A stretch of 64,000 nt of DNA from Symsagittifera roscoffensis (taxonomy: Eukaryota; Xenacoelomorpha; Acoela; Convolutidae): contig NC_087063.1 in NCBI RefSeq assembly GCF_963678635.1, positions 14,081,006 through 14,145,005 of the forward strand, given 5' to 3'. This document shows positions 1 through 11,551 of this stretch, piece by piece (position 1 is the stretch's first letter; each line of letters opens with the position of its first letter). The notes below the pieces were generated by a model. The model was not told the DNA's origin and made no database searches. It was given only the letters and a program-made list of their open reading frames with translations. Made by a program: the position numbers and the translations under genes.

Positions 1-228
1 TATGGATCAATTCAATGTCGTAAAAGGTTAGCAAAGGTGGGATTCTATAGGTAGCCAAAAAATTCAAATCCCGAGGGAGGTCTTAGTAGAAAAAATTATA
101 ACTTTCAGACCCTTTCTCGAAGCAGTCAAGTTTTTTATGGCACTTTTACTTTAATTAAAAAATAGTAGCTTTTGTTGTTAGAGGCTTTGCATGCGCACCA
201 ACTTTTTACATACATGTAAGCACCAGCG

Positions 229-585
229 GATTTAGGGGACGGAGGATCCCCCGCCCCCCTCAGGGATTCCACCCCCTGCCAACCCAAAGGGTCCCACCTT
301 TGTACTATTTAGATCTATCCATTTTTAGCTGACGGGCCCTAAAAGTTTTAGGCGCCTTTGGCGCCAAAATAAATTAATTTTGAGGGGGACTTTTTTGGCC
401 TGTTGTTTCAAAATTTCCCCTGCGGCCCAGAAAATTTGGTCAAAATGAGGTCATTAAATTGATTTTGGAGAGCTCAAAAAATCAATTTGGTCGAATTAAC
501 AAAAAAGGTCGACAAAATTTTCGATTTTTTTTTTTGAAAATCCGCCCCCCCCCTCGAGAAAACCCTACATCCACCCCTGCATGCA
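229..585. repeat. Copy of the GC-rich fold-back element (family D)
   Basis: The sequence starts near CAGCGGATTTAGGGG and ends near CCCTACATCCACCCCTG, so the termini are inverted relatives. It shares blocks such as CCCAAAGGGTCCC, GGCGCCTTTGGCGCC and CTGCGGCCCAGAAAATTTGG with the element interrupted by the large LTR retroelement. No ORF; probably a non-autonomous DNA transposon. Confidence 0.65.
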
Positions 586-2689
586 AGCGCATCTTATGTC
601 AAGGATAAAAACATTACAGATCCCTATAAATATTCGTGTCCAGCTGGTGACCAAAGCTAATCGTTCAACATTTATAACATTTGTTTGTACCTGATTCTGC
701 GAACCAACAAAAAGCCTACATTTCAGTGCACAGCATCAAACTTGATTTTTTTAAAAACCCTTTTAAAAAGATCTTTTGGAAGCTATTTTGCTTGATTCCT
801 TATTGTTCCAACATTCGAAGAAAATGGTGTTTTTATTCCGTACTTTAGACCAACAGTTTTGCTAGTCCTAAGACTCGTCCGGCCGCTTCAATTATTCTGC
901 CCTTTTGATCAAAAGCTCATAACAGCCAAATTGAAGACGTTGTTCCAACTATGGTTTAGCGAAGCGTTCAATTTCAACCAATCAGATTCGAGCTTTTTTC
1001 TCTCGTGTTTTCAAATTTGATTTTACGAATTTGGGTGAAATAAGACCCGACCTGTCTTTCATGCAAATTTGATCTGATTGAGCTGATATTTGTATTCCGG
1101 TAGAACAAACAAATACTAGCAAGAGATAGAACGGCTGAGGAATTTTCTTTATTGGCCAAAAATTTCTCTCTGTTGAAATATAAATTAGATTGTCTGCAGC
1201 CAAGTTTTGAGTATCGGATTGAAAACGCGGCGCCGTTGCAGTATATTTTTTGATTGACATTAAGGGACGTTTCCCTCTTCCATAAAGCAAATTTTTCCAA
1301 ATGCTTTCATCAAAATGCCACATATTGAATTAACTTCAATTTTCGTAAACTAAAAATGTGGAACGAAAACAATGAATTGTTTCTCTTGTAACTACCAAAA
1401 CATTCATTATTTATTGAACATTTTTCTTTGCCAGCTAAAACATTTTAAGAAAACGTGCCGGGTATGCGTAGATTTGTATGCAGTAATGACAGTTTATGTA
1501 CCCTAAGGTCTTGATTTAGCCCAACTGAAAAAACAAAGTGTTATACTTCCATCAAAATAGCCAAAATTCAAATAATAAACCGATTGATACATTTTGATTC
1601 AAGCACAAATGAAAAATTCGCCGAATCAAATATGTCGGAAAAAACTTCAGATCACAGCTTTTGAAACAATCACTTTTTTGTGAGATTTGAAAAAAATGCT
1701 TTGAAATGTGACGTCAATTGTCAAATATGTCTTTACAAAACATAGAGGGATAATGAAAAACTCTCTCACCTCTCCTAAAAAAAGAAGAGGCAGAGCGAAA
1801 AAATACTTGACAAGATGTTTAAAAAGAAAGCGCTACAATTACGAGACTGATTAGAAAGCATAAATGAACAATATATTACAAATTGGTGTAATTTATGACA
1901 GATGATTGAATTTTCGGTCAAACAATCAAACTATTCTGAAATCCAGCTTTTTGGTTACATTTTCTGTACAACAATTTAATTCAGAAATATGATTGAATCG
2001 TCTTATTCTCAGCTTTGCAGCTGAAACATATTTCGGCCGTCCTTCCTTACTGATTATCAAATGCTTTATGCTCCGGTTAAAAAAATTGTACAAAAACAAA
2101 ACATGTACTTAGAACGCTGTGAATTCATTCTTCTTACCTGATTATCCTCCTTTTTTATGAAGTTCTTTTGATAAAAACATAATAGTGGAGAAAAATCATG
2201 ATAACCTAATTAGCAAGACCTTAGAAACCAATAACTTAATGCCATAGTGAACGCAAAGACGAAATTTAACACCGAAAATTGCATACCAGTAGCAATAATC
2301 TTATGTCAGAATGACAAGAATAAAATGCGAAAAAAATTAACCTAAAATGATACTGGACAATTTGGTAAGTATCCCGAAAAAGGCAGGAATGTAAAAATTG
2401 CAATGATACAAAGCAAAGCGGCATAAAAAATTTGAGATTCGTTTGCGTGAGTTTCAGTCGATAATAATCAAGTTTTAAACTTAAAAACTGATATTAAGCA
2501 TCCGGACAAAACGAAAAAAAAACTATCTCAAATTCGGTTTACATAAAAAAAAATGAAGACAACACTCGCGCAGAATTTCAGCAGAGTTATTAAAGTAGAG
2601 TTTGTTTTCAAAAACTTGTTAATTAGAAATTTTTGCCCAAAAACAAATCAGCGTTTTGTTTCTTTAGTGAATCAAAAGTTACGCCAAAC

Positions 2690-3731
2690 CTACTGGTTTA
2701 ATTGTTAATAAAACTATATCAAAGTGCGACTCTTAGGTAGCCCAACAAAATGCAAGAAAACACAGAGGCGCAGAGGAGCTTCGAATCACTTGCGATACAA
2801 CGCAATCACAGCATTGCAAGCTGGCCAATAGAAAAATATACAAATAACAAAATCGAAAAAATATGTATTTTACTTTAAAATGAAAAAAAAAATCGTAGAA
2901 ATAGCTAAGAAACACAACAAACAGCGTTAAACAAATCTTATATTTTCTAAGAGCCAAACACAGCCAAACACAGCCGATCTAAGTCGCTTGTTGAGCCGAA
3001 AACAAAAAAAACCTAAGAAATTGTTGACAGAAAATTTTTTTGAGCAATTAGGTTGTAAAACTTTGAACTTAAGCAAAAACAAAAAAAATGATTTTTTATC
3101 AATCAATTTTGCCCTTGAAGCGACAACACTAATCAAGGTTACTACCACGAAAAATTCATCTACAATGAAAATTGTTGACTGCACAAGAAAATTCCACAAA
3201 GCGGCAACTAAGCCGACAAAACAAGCAGACAAACACAAGTCCGACAATTCAAGTTTTCCCGGAATTTTTTTTATAATACAATACATACTGAAAAAAGGAA
3301 GGTCCGACCGCGACTCGATCGCAGAACTTAGAGTACAGAGACGATAGCGTTACCTCTTGACCAAGTAGGGAAACAATCTCAAAAATGCTATGGTTCACTA
3401 ATAAAGTAACTTCAAATTCAACTTCAGATGTAAGAAAAGTTGTTTACTGGGAAATAAGTCATGTTCCCGATTAGAAGACTCTCACTTTTGCAAGTTGATT
3501 AGACTTCAAATATTTTAAAATTGTTTGTATAACAAAAACTGGTGTTTTATATAACAAAAAGGACATTTTTTGGGTACCCAACAGGAATATTTTTTACACA
3601 AAAATGAAAACATCAACACTTTTCTTGATTTTTGTTGGGCGACATAAGAGGCTCAGATTGATATAGTTTTATCAGCATTTAACCCAATTAAACCATTAAT
3701 ATAGTTCTGTCTTCAATGAAACCAGTGGTAA
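2690..3731. repeat. Inverted-repeat element (family C), about 1 kb
   Basis: The left arm (GGTTTAATTG, AATAAAACTATATCAA, GCCCAACAAAA) recurs as the reverse complement at the right end. Inside are the hairpin motif GCGCAGAGGAGCTTCG, the phrase TTGAGCCGAAAACAAAAAAA shared with other intronic repeats, and a tRNA-like cassette. There is no coding potential. Confidence 0.5.
3297..3372 (-). repeat. tRNA-derived Pol III-type cassette (SINE-like)
   Basis: On the minus strand an A box (TGGTCAAGAGG) is followed at tRNA spacing by a degenerate B box (GATCGAGTCGC). There is no convincing acceptor stem, so it is a SINE head rather than a tRNA gene. Confidence 0.5.
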
Positions 3732-5861
3732 TGGTGAAATTTTTGATTGACTAAAAAATCTGTCTTAGGGATAAAAGTTTAGGCCCCAACTTTGCAAAAA
3801 CAAATTGCACCATATCAAATTTAAAACACTTTTTGCCGCCATCATTATTTGTCTAATATCAACCCCATTTGATAAAAACAGGTTTTACATTTCAAATTTT
3901 ATTCGATTTTTTAAGATAAATTAAATCAACACTTCTGCAAAGCAAAACAGAAATAGAGGCGAAGCCACACTTAGAAAGCAGAAGCGAGAAAAAGAAGGCA
4001 GCGTAGTTTTTGAGAAACTCAAAAATTGAAGGAGTTATCGCCTTTCTAAGGTGATTACTTTTTTCATCAAAAAATAAGGACGACACATTTGTGCAAAGAA
4101 AATTCACAAAACCTCAGATTTAGCAGGGAAGCTTCTAAAAAGTCCAATACTTCAAAAATATCAAAACTTGGATACAAAGATACAAGATCTAAACAGCAAA
4201 AGTAAACTATGCAAAAGTGCACCAAACAAATAAGCAATTTTATTTGCAAATTAGGTTGGAAAAAATTGGATACCGTATTATGACACTACGCTACGCTTGT
4301 GTAGAAATTGCTCGTAATATGAAGAAGCCCGGTAAGGAATCTGATGTTGAACAATATCTTATAAAATTTTCAAAAAATGTTCCCGCGCACCCTAGGTACA
4401 GTTAACTTAAGATATTTTGCACCTAAAAACACATCAATAATCAAATAGTCTATCTCAACTCAATTTGGAACGACTTCTGTGCCGGATTGAATCACCGGTT
4501 GCGCTTTAGTTAGAACGAAATATATCGCTTGTTAATAATGCCAAATTGGCAATTTCTAAACCCCCTAACTTTTCGAAAAACTTTCGCATATGAAATTGAT
4601 TTTCAAATTTGAGCTCACGGCTTTAACTTTTCTCAGATGATGTTAAAAAGTGGCAATTGAAGAAAAGATGTTGAATTGAAGTAAATAATTGATACTTCGG
4701 TTTAATGAACGCATCCCTAACTTTAGTAGCAACCAAACTTGCATTTGTTATTAATCAAAAACTTGCATTACGACAATTTAAGCTTGATTTTTGAAATGAA
4801 AAGTAAATTACGAACAGTAAATTACGAACAGTAAAGAAAAAGGTCATTCCTGAATGCTGCAAGTAATTTTTTGGTAACTAAAAAATATAGAAACAATCAA
4901 GATTTCAAATTAACACTTCGCTTTTCAAAAACGAAAATCACCAAGAAAATTATGATTTTGCAACCACCCTTACGTCTTTATTCTTGCGACCAATGAAAAT
5001 GACAAGATGATGCGAACGACTCAATGTTTGCTTATTAATCTATTGAATGCAAAACAAATAATTCAAAATTGCCCTTCAAGTTCTTTTTTTTTCAGAAAAC
5101 GTATTCAATTTGAAAGTTAACCTAGAAAATTAATGAATGTCTGCATTTCAAAATTGAATAGTTTCCTCTTATTCTAGATTAAGCTAGAAAAAATAATTGG
5201 GATGTCTGTATAATAATTTCAAAATTAAAAAACCTCCTCCTCTAAGAAATGCATTCACGGAGTCGTGGGATAATGCACACATATAAAATTGTCTCTTTAG
5301 GCAAAAAAGGAAAGATCAATTCCCCCATCGATTGATTTTCTTGAATTTGCATTTCGCTTAATTGCTAACGGCCAAACCTATTTATCACATTCCCCTAAGA
5401 CTCAAAATAGACTATTGTCTGAGACGCATTTTTAGAGTTGGTCTCTCGAATGAATGAAAGTAAGTGGATTGAACTTCGAGATGCAATTCAAATTAAGTGC
5501 AGGTCGATCGCACATGCGTGAATAGATAACTTAGTTTCGTTCTGCGTTTTTTTAGGCCTGCTATAAAAAACAAATGAGGTAATTGACCTAGTCGAATGAA
5601 AATTGCTCTCCTTATTCACTTGCTGGCTCCTACTCTTTGTGATAACCAAATAATGAACAATTGCTTAGATGCATGCCAGAACTAACTAGTATGTTGCTAC
5701 TAATTTGTGAAACTTGAACACAAAGCTTTATCTCAAAACTGAGACAAAAAAAAACAAAAAACAATAATAAAATAATTTCAGAAAATGAGCAAATTATATA
5801 GCAGTGAGCCTTTAATATAAACCAAACAAGAGTACGAAGGATATAAATCCCAACAAGACTG

Positions 5862-6050
5862 CTCGTGTCAGGGCAAAGCTTTGAATGTTCCGACTGCCAT
5901 CTAATTGGTCTCGAATAGTTTTTGGAAAATTAAGTATTGGAAAAACTATGACTCTTAGGCTGATAATATTAAAATTCAAGTCTTACACTTTGAGTCGTGT
6001 ATAGAAATAATAAAAGCAATGAGCTACCTCAATTCAATTTGGAACAACTT
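5862..6050. repeat. Dispersed repeat, copy 1 of a local pair
   Basis: Shares GGCAAAGC, ATTCCGACTGCC, TTGGTCTC and TTTGAGTCGTGTAT in the same order with 6885-7065. It ends in a segment CTCAATTCAATTTGGAAC also found near 4455. Function unknown. Confidence 0.6.
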
Positions 6051-6458
6051 CGTAGCGCGGGAAAATCCGCCACGCATAAATGATTTGCGATGCGCATTTA
6101 ACATCATCAAAAAATCTTCAAAGCGTGCATAAATTAGTCCAGAGCATGGCCAAATGGCTATTTTCGACCTCCCAGAACTTAGCAAAAAACGATCGGAGGT
6201 AAAATATCTTTTTACATTCTTGATTCATGGAGTCGATATCTTCAATGGGCAAAAACTTGTTTACTAAAAACTATTACTTCGATCGCCGAAAGTTGACTGA
6301 AGACAAAAACCACACCAAGCATAAATATTCCGTTTTCTTCGAAAGCCGGAACAATAATTCTAATAAAACGCTTAACAATCGCTTTCAACCATAAAATTTG
6401 ATTTTTTTAATGTCATATTTTGCTGATTCTTCTAACGACTTTTTGCTGTCAAAACTTA

Positions 6459-6640
6459 CAACCTTAAAGCTCTTTAAATTTCAAGAAAAATGTATAGTTG
6501 ACCTTTTTTCTAAATTAAATTAGGCCAATTTAACAAAAACTAGATCAAAGTAAAAACTTTGTATTCCATTGGAAAATCAAAAATAAAAATCGAGAGCGCA
6601 TGTGCTGTAATTGGAGAGCACAATTTGCTTAATATTTAAA
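6459..6640 (+). mobile_element. Family A inverted-repeat element, degraded fragment
   Basis: Recognisable by the order AGCTCTTTAAATTT, TTGACC, CCAATTTAACAAAAACTAGATCAA and ATTCCATTGGAAAATC. Both ends are lost. Confidence 0.4.
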
Positions 6641-6884
6641 AATTAAAATTTGAACTCGAACGATTGAACTCAAAAGGTGCATATATAACAGAATGCATTA
6701 TAAATGCATTATTATGTATGAGTCACTTTGTAATTAAAGCTTATAAAGACTTTTTCCAGAAAAAAAACTATTAAAACTCCAAATTATGATCACTTTTGTC
6801 TGATCTTAATTATATTCCAGAAAACGCGTTTTAAAATTAGTCTTCTTGTCCGGATAGCAAATCAGCACAGTTGAAAAAGACTGC

Positions 6885-7065
6885 CCATATCAAGGCAAAG
6901 CACGGAATATTCCGACTGCCCTTTATTTGGTCTCAGATAATTTGGTAAAATAAATATTGGCAAAACTATGAATTTTAGAATGATAATATCAAAACTTAAG
7001 TGTAACAATTTGAGTCGTGTATGGAGTTAAAACCAATTAACTGCCTCAATATTGTAGTGCGGGAT
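6885..7065. repeat. Dispersed repeat, copy 2 of a local pair
   Basis: A diverged same-strand copy of 5862-6050, ending at GTAGTGCGGGA as the first copy ends at GTAGCGCGGGA. Confidence 0.6.
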
Positions 7066-7104
7066 AATAAAACAAGCAGTTTGAGCCACAATCATGGCAG
7101 GTTA

Positions 7105-7165
7105 CTATAGTGGTGAGTACTCGGCTGGCCACATGCAGATCAAGAGATCGATCCGCCGAGAGAAA
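7105..7165 (+). repeat. tRNA-derived cassette (SINE-like), plus strand
   Basis: TATAGTGGTGAGTAC resembles the D arm of tRNA-Asp/Glu types, and GATCGATCCGCC follows at B-box distance. The anticodon arm does not pair. It is the only clear tRNA-like cassette on the plus strand. Confidence 0.45.
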
Positions 7166-7232
7166 AGAGTTTTGTTTAAGTGGTCTCAATAAGAAAACCA
7201 CCCCTGTAGGTATATATATTTTTGCTACTTCG

Positions 7233-7233
<1 letters not shown>

Positions 7234-7290
<57 letters not shown>
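7234..7290. repeat. (TA)n microsatellite
   Basis: About 28 uninterrupted AT dinucleotides. The length is likely polymorphic and may be collapsed or expanded in assembly. Confidence 0.95.
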
Positions 7291-7293
<3 letters not shown>

Positions 7294-8006
7294 ACTTTTT
7301 TGAAAGTCTGAACAATAAATCCGATTCAATTCAGCGGTTGTAGCGTCACCACTTTATATCGCCAAAAAGAAACATGTACAAAAAAGGACAGAAACCGAAC
7401 AGGGTATGAAGACTGAGCCGCATGCCAACAAACCGCATTATCTCGAAGCCAAAAAATCCCCTGAACACGCAGCAGTTTTTATCGGATAACACATTTCTTA
7501 AAAAATAGCGTTGATTTCATTTTTCTTGAAACAGTTTTCAAATCTGTTTTTAGGAAAACAAGATGTAACAACCAGTAAACTATTTGAAGCGGAAAATCTC
7601 AACAGTTGTGATTTTTTAACTGATATAAGTCGAGTACGTTTTTGTTCCCATTATCCATCATTTAATTATAAGAAGATGATAACAATTTGTTTTAGCAATT
7701 ATGGACAGTTGATGAATTCCGTTTTTGTCCAGTAGGCTATATCGAACAAAATTAACAAAAAATTTAACGCAGTAATGTTGTGCGTGCAATTCGCATCGGA
7801 ACGATAAAACTCGTATTATGTAACGAGCTTTGCTTGCTTGTTGCTCTTTTTCTAGTGAGTGTTGCAGTGGGCTATATTGTTCAGTCTTTCCAGATTAAAA
7901 AATCTGGATTATTGAAAATGTTTGTTTTTGCTACTTCGTAACTTCTCGCTAATTTTCTCGTAGAAAGAAACAGGATACGAGATATCAAAGTTAGCCGCTG
8001 AAAGAG

Positions 8007-8472
8007 AAAATAGACAGCAGAAAATTGGAAATGAGTCAATGAACTCAACGAGAACAAAAAATGATAGATTCAAAACATGTTTCAACTTTCAAATTTCGAA
8101 GAAAAAATACATCGTGTTGAAACTTTTTCAATTTTAATTATCTTTCATGCTTGACATTTTTTTCATTCAACTTACTCAATGACAGAAAACTGGATCAATA
8201 GATATTTTTTCCGCAGGGAAATCTACAAACTAAAATCCACAATCTAAACCAAAATCAGTCAGTTTTTTTTTCGAGCAATTTCCTCTTTCGTGTATAGGGC
8301 AAAATTACTTTTCTTTTGCAAATAGAATTGAATTGAACTTTTAAAAAAATCACACCGCAAAAAATGCAAATTTGAGCGTGAACTTTTTGAAAGAATTTTT
8401 GCAGAGCAAAAAAAAACGAAAAACAAAATCACAATGACCTATGTAAATGTCGTCACAACATTCACTGACCTT
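8007..8472 (+). mobile_element. Family A inverted-repeat element (copy 1)
   Basis: Begins with ATGAGTCAATGAACTC near the left end and closes with GACCTATGTAAATGTCGTC then ACATTCACTGACC, the inverted counterpart. The internal TGACAGAAAACTGGATCAAT and ATTTTTTCCGCAGGGAAATC blocks are typical of the family. No ORF. Confidence 0.65.
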
Positions 8473-8933
8473 GAAAAACAATTAATTCCTGCAAACACTT
8501 TTTATTTTAATTTAAATAGTAGTAGTAAAAGAGACTTCAAATTAACTATGGGGAATTACTTAAACTGAGCAAAAATACAATCAAAATTGTTATGATACTA
8601 TGAACAAGAAAACATCGGCATTTCAAAGACCACGTACAAAAAACATTCAAGTTATATTTTGATGAGCATAAATTGTTCAGAAAGATCTGAATCTACCTGT
8701 TTAAAAACGAGTCTATAATTTTGTCAACCGACCACTCAACAAAGTCATTCACGACATTCTTCATCCGATGGAAAAAACTTTGAAGATAATTTATGATGAT
8801 TTCCGCAGCTTCAACCTCGTGAAGTGGAAATAGCGTACCAATCGAGTAGGTTGCTGAATGTCGAAGAACTTATTGAAATTTGAGCAACTTGCGCCCAGTC
8901 GAACAGAAGAAAAAACTATAAGATTTCGTTCAA

Positions 8934-9377
8934 TTAGTTGGTAGAATATTGGTAATGAACTTGACCGTTAGCACCATTTAAGACCATCACCATTGAAATT
9001 CTCAAAACTTCGCCCACAGAGTAACCATACAGCTGAAGTGACACCACGAACGATCTGAGAAGATTAAACTTCGCCGAAGACGGAACATTTCTCGGTACAC
9101 AATGCCGAAGGTAATTAAATAACCTTCGAATTTTTTTAAACTTAGATCTGGCATGGATGTCCCACATGCTAGTATGTTCAAGGTCTAAATCAGTGCTGCA
9201 ACCGAGAAATGAGATTTTGTTATTGCCGAGAAACTGTAGAGCCTGATGTTTCAAGCCAATTGGTAACACGCCGCATTTTGGTACAGTAAAATTTAGCTCA
9301 TGATCGGCAGAATATACATTCAGAACATCTAAATATGCCTGCACATAGCTAGAAACAGGGGAAAGGTACGTGTTCAA
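8934..9377 (-). pseudogene. Non-LTR (LINE) reverse transcriptase relic
   Basis: A 147-codon open frame reads like the region C-terminal to the RT palm of non-LTR elements: a helix YVQAYLDVLNVYSADHELNF, then ISFLGCSTDLDL in the position of the YLG block, then basic RSKFKKIRRLFNYLR and SAKFNLLRSFVVSLQLYGY. No catalytic YxDD motif, endonuclease or 3' end is present. It could also be an unrelated orphan ORF. Identification is by pattern only. Confidence 0.45.
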
Positions 9378-9721
9378 TTCAGAATCATCTCAGAAAATCC
9401 CAAATATCTCTGTGAGAACATTCGAAAATCCAAGAAAATCCAATGTACTCTAGAAAGTCAACTTCCAAGTCGAAATTGCAAACCGCTTTTCTCGACACCG
9501 AGAAAAAGTGTAGGCAGTTTTTCATCGTAGCTGAAATCAAGCTGCAAGTTCTATAAAATCGCGCATGACTAGTAGCTCAATTTAAGACGGAAAGGGCTTC
9601 AAGATTGTACATCACTTTGCTTCTTACACATTCCATCGAGGTACCTCATTGTTTAGGACAAAAAAACACCAGAATCTAAAGTCCTTCTCGCCAAAACTGG
9701 AATTTAGGCTATAAATAAAAA

Positions 9722-10103
9722 TTACCAACACAATTGGAAAAGTGCCAATAAAGGCAAAGAAACCGAAAAAGACCGGTTGTTTCTTTCTAAAAACGCGCTG
9801 ACTTTGAATTTCAGGAAAAAAAGATAAAAACTATTTGTGACACCAGAATCAGTAGAGAAATTTTCTATTCCGCTGGAAAACGAAATTCGCTTTCGAAACT
9901 GGTTGTCAATCGCGTATTTCGAGCCGCTTGTGCTTTTGTAATTGGAAAGCTTAATTAGCATTCCTTTTAGCAAATGAAGTTGCATTGATTTTCAAAAGTA
10001 ATCAAAAGTTAAACCGCAAAAAATCAAAACTGGCTTGAAAAACTTTCCTAAAAAAAAAATCAACACGACCCATAAAGTTGTCTTCACTGCGTTCATTGAC
10101 ACT
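9722..10103 (+). mobile_element. Family A inverted-repeat element (copy 2)
   Basis: Left end CCAACACAATTGGAAAAG, right end TTGTCTTCACTGCGTTCATT. It is shorter than other copies, having lost part of the centre. Confidence 0.6.
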
Positions 10104-11324
10104 TCGCCTTCATTGATACTACTCCAAAAAGCATTTTTTACAATGTTCATTAAAACAGCTTCTTCTAAATATAGAAATGAAGCCGGCAATGAAGTCCGAC
10201 ATTTCAAATTGACCCAAACATGTGATCCCAAAAGAGGTGTCCAGCATTCGATAGAGAGCATCCGCTTACGTGTAATTTTGAATCCGATTTTAATTGTAAA
10301 AGCAGACAAGATAAACTTACTCAGAAATTGAGGCAGCTTAGACTTTGAATGTCTGTGACAAGTTCAAAAACACAAGAAAAATAATAAATTCAGACTTACG
10401 ACGCCCAGAACTACATTTCAGAAGACCTCAAAGAACATTGAAGCACATAGATTGAAACAATAAAAAATCCACTAATGAATACCATGAACGGATGTATATG
10501 GGAGGAACTAAGCAAAAATCATTGAACATGTCCTGACATATCAATACGCTTAAATTTCTGTCTATTTTACGTCTTAACTCAAAGTACCATCTCTTCGTTA
10601 AAAATACACGTTGCTACAAATATAGAATTCAGGTTTCTATTGATTTTGCCTTTGCTTTTAAGGCCATTACTATAAATTATCATAAATAATCGTCCTAAAA
10701 CCGTATCTTGCGGAACACTTCGCCACATTACCATGAAGTAATAATGATCTTCAACCTCAGCCGTATGATTATAGACAACCTTACAAATCCGATAATTGCA
10801 TCTTCCAGTTGTCCAATTGACATTTGCATGAGGGGCCTAGGAAGGAGAGTCTTTTTACTTATTCCGCTCAAATTATCATGTCTCAGTTTATTAAAGAATA
10901 AAAGAAACGGCAAGATTGTGATTGCGCAAAATCGGTACGAAACAGTATCATAGTTTGAGAAACGCGTTCATTTACTTAATTAAGGGCTGTTGAGTTATTT
11001 TGGGCAAAATAAGTAAAACGACTCCAGGGGGGGGGGGGTGGCAGGAGGACCGCACATTGAAAGAGCGTTCTTTGTTAAAACAATGAGGTACCTCGACGGA
11101 AAGTTGAAGGAAGCAAAGTGATGTACAGTATTAAAGCCGTTTCAGGGTCGTGCGCTCGAATCTTACTACGGTCACGGTTGGAGGGGTCCCAGTTTCATCC
11201 GCTTTCTCAAGGTGGGACCCGCTGCGGTGAAAAGAAAGACATCCCCCTCCCCCACTGTTGGTCCTGCATTGAGCAGGACCGCGGGCAATAAAAAAAAGAA
11301 GAAAAAACCACACATTGAACTCAC

Positions 11325-11551
11325 GATTGCGGGATATGAAGGAAAGCCTCTGCATTTGGCCCAGACGAAGTCCATATGTTGGAAGAGACAGTCGTCGTCA
11401 TCAGTGGAGGAGTAGTCAGTAATCCTGCTCTCCCTCTCGTCACAACTCCTTTCATCTACATTACTGTCCACATTCTCCTCCTTCATATTAGAAGTGTTGT
11501 CTTCAGTTTTGTTCTTTTTGCTCGACTTTCGGTTGCCGGATGATTTTTGAC
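11325..11551 (-). CDS. BRPF1: BRPF exon 13 (start of PWWP)
   Basis: After an acidic, Ser/Asp-rich stretch comes [18 protein letters not shown], the first strands of the PWWP domain, with SYPA in place of PWWP as in other BRPFs. It ends at a perfect GTGAGT donor in phase 0, so at least one more exon must follow to complete the domain. Confidence 0.92.

Larger units (their letters stand above)
1..11324. other. Non-coding left arm, probably last introns and flank of BRPF
   Basis: No host exon was recognised on either strand. It contains the repeats listed separately (fold-back element, repeat pair, small inverted-repeat elements, tRNA-like cassette, TA microsatellite, LINE relic). Short tandem duplications occur, for example AGTAAATTACGAAC twice at 4801-4830. 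At 11260-11280 there is a perfect 8-bp hairpin in a GC-rich patch, next to a run of 13 G at about 11028. Nothing notable was seen in about 600-2690, 3900-5860, 7291-8000, 8473-8930 or 10104-11000. Confidence 0.6.

Noticed and set aside
2733-4405. Short ORFs in the left arm as host genes
   Set aside because: All fall in repeats or low-complexity AT-rich DNA with no recognisable domain.
11131-11324. Continuation of the PWWP exon to the left of 11325
   Set aside because: The reading becomes poly-Phe and Gly-rich after a perfect GTGAGT donor, so it is intron.
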